In this document: in pieces, positions 6,714-6,892 of the stretch | How positions within the stretch are numbered: the stretch's first letter is position 1 | How the letters are laid out: each line of letters begins with the position of its first letter | Source: Thermoplasmatota archaeon | Lineage (GTDB): Archaea > Thermoplasmatota > JAQUQK01 | DNA length: 6,892 nt | Direction of reading: 5' to 3' | Assembly (NCBI GenBank): GCA_028716125.1 | Contig: JAQUQK010000101.1 | Coordinates: forward strand, 1 to 6,892 | Notes under the pieces: model-generated | The model's database searches: none | Told to the model about the DNA's origin: nothing | Seen by the model: the letters and a program-made list of their open reading frames with translations, nothing else | Translations under genes and position numbers: made by a program

Positions 6714-6892
6714 ATGGTATCGAAAACAATATTCCCGATGTTTCGGGGGCTTGGGCTGACCCAACAGGACATGGAAAAGCCAGTGATAGCCATAGCGAAT
6801 TCGTGGACTGATGTCGTTGTCGGGCACGCCCATTTGCGCGAACTGGCGCAATCGGTAAAGGACGGCATACGCGCCGCCGGGGGAACGCCGAT
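6714..6892 (+). CDS. ilvD: IlvD/Edd-family dehydratase, amino-terminal fragment cut by window end
   Basis: Only the first 59 codons are present; the gene runs off the window. The visible part matches the start of dihydroxy-acid dehydratase: a G-L-T-x-x-D-M-x-K-P segment, then IAIANSWTDVVVGHAHL (about 25-41), then LAQSVKDGIRAAGGTP. In the family this region leads into the cysteines that hold the iron-sulfur cluster, which lie beyond the window. The usual enzyme makes 2-oxoisovalerate and 2-oxo-3-methylvalerate in valine and isoleucine synthesis; relatives dehydrate gluconate, xylonate and other sugar acids to 2-keto-3-deoxy acids. VVVGHAHL departs from the common IVPGHIHL, and the leader before the first helix is short, so I am sure of the family but not of the substrate. 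It starts 27 bases after the synthetase gene and probably shares its transcript. Confidence 0.8.
   Translation, partial: MVSKTIFPMFRGLGLTQQDMEKPVIAIANSWTDVVVGHAHLRELAQSVKDGIRAAGGTP

Noticed and set aside
1..6892. CRISPR array, tRNA or rRNA gene, insertion sequence, defence or toxin system
   Set aside because: I found no regularly spaced repeats, cloverleaf-like segments, transposase motifs or terminal inverted repeats; nearly all of the window is accounted for by five complete genes and one partial gene.

Overview
This window looks like archaeal chromosomal DNA, probably from an anaerobe. The gene content points there: two Lrp/AsnC-type regulators with duplicated domains, a ferredoxin-linked 2-oxoacid oxidoreductase, and a fused ADP-forming acyl-CoA synthetase. 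The starts are preceded by purine-rich BRE/TATA-like elements rather than bacterial -35/-10 boxes. Ribosome binding sites match the archaeal GGAGGTGAT theme, and ATA is used heavily for isoleucine. I cannot name the lineage from sequence alone.

Layout. On the minus strand, positions 2-1865 carry two tandem paralogous transcription regulators of 302 and 297 aa, each with a helix-turn-helix / RAM-like / helix-turn-helix / RAM-like layout. A 177-bp divergent control region (1866-2042) separates them from a plus-strand cluster. That cluster is iorA (2043-3962), iorB (3959-4549, overlapping iorA by ATGA), a 710-aa acetyl/acyl-CoA synthetase (ADP-forming) with fused alpha and beta parts (4554-6686), and the first 59 codons of an IlvD/Edd-family dehydratase (6714 to the window end). 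The plus-strand genes are so tightly packed that they read as one operon.

How the genes fit together. IorAB would oxidatively decarboxylate a 2-oxoacid (classically indolepyruvate or other arylpyruvates from transaminated aromatic amino acids) to an acyl-CoA plus reduced ferredoxin. The synthetase would turn the acyl-CoA into free acid while making ATP. The downstream dehydratase family produces 2-oxoacids from dihydroxy acids or sugar acids, so it could be biosynthetic (branched-chain amino acids) or could feed the oxidoreductase. The divergent regulators are the natural candidates for controlling this amino-acid / 2-oxoacid energy module.

Points of most interest are an imperfect duplication around the iorA start, a shared element just upstream of the TATA box at both regulator promoters and, in looser form, at iorA, and the two regulators' identical first recognition-helix core with diverged second ones. 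I see no RNA genes, CRISPR arrays, insertion sequences or clear terminators, and nothing that demands a wholly new system.
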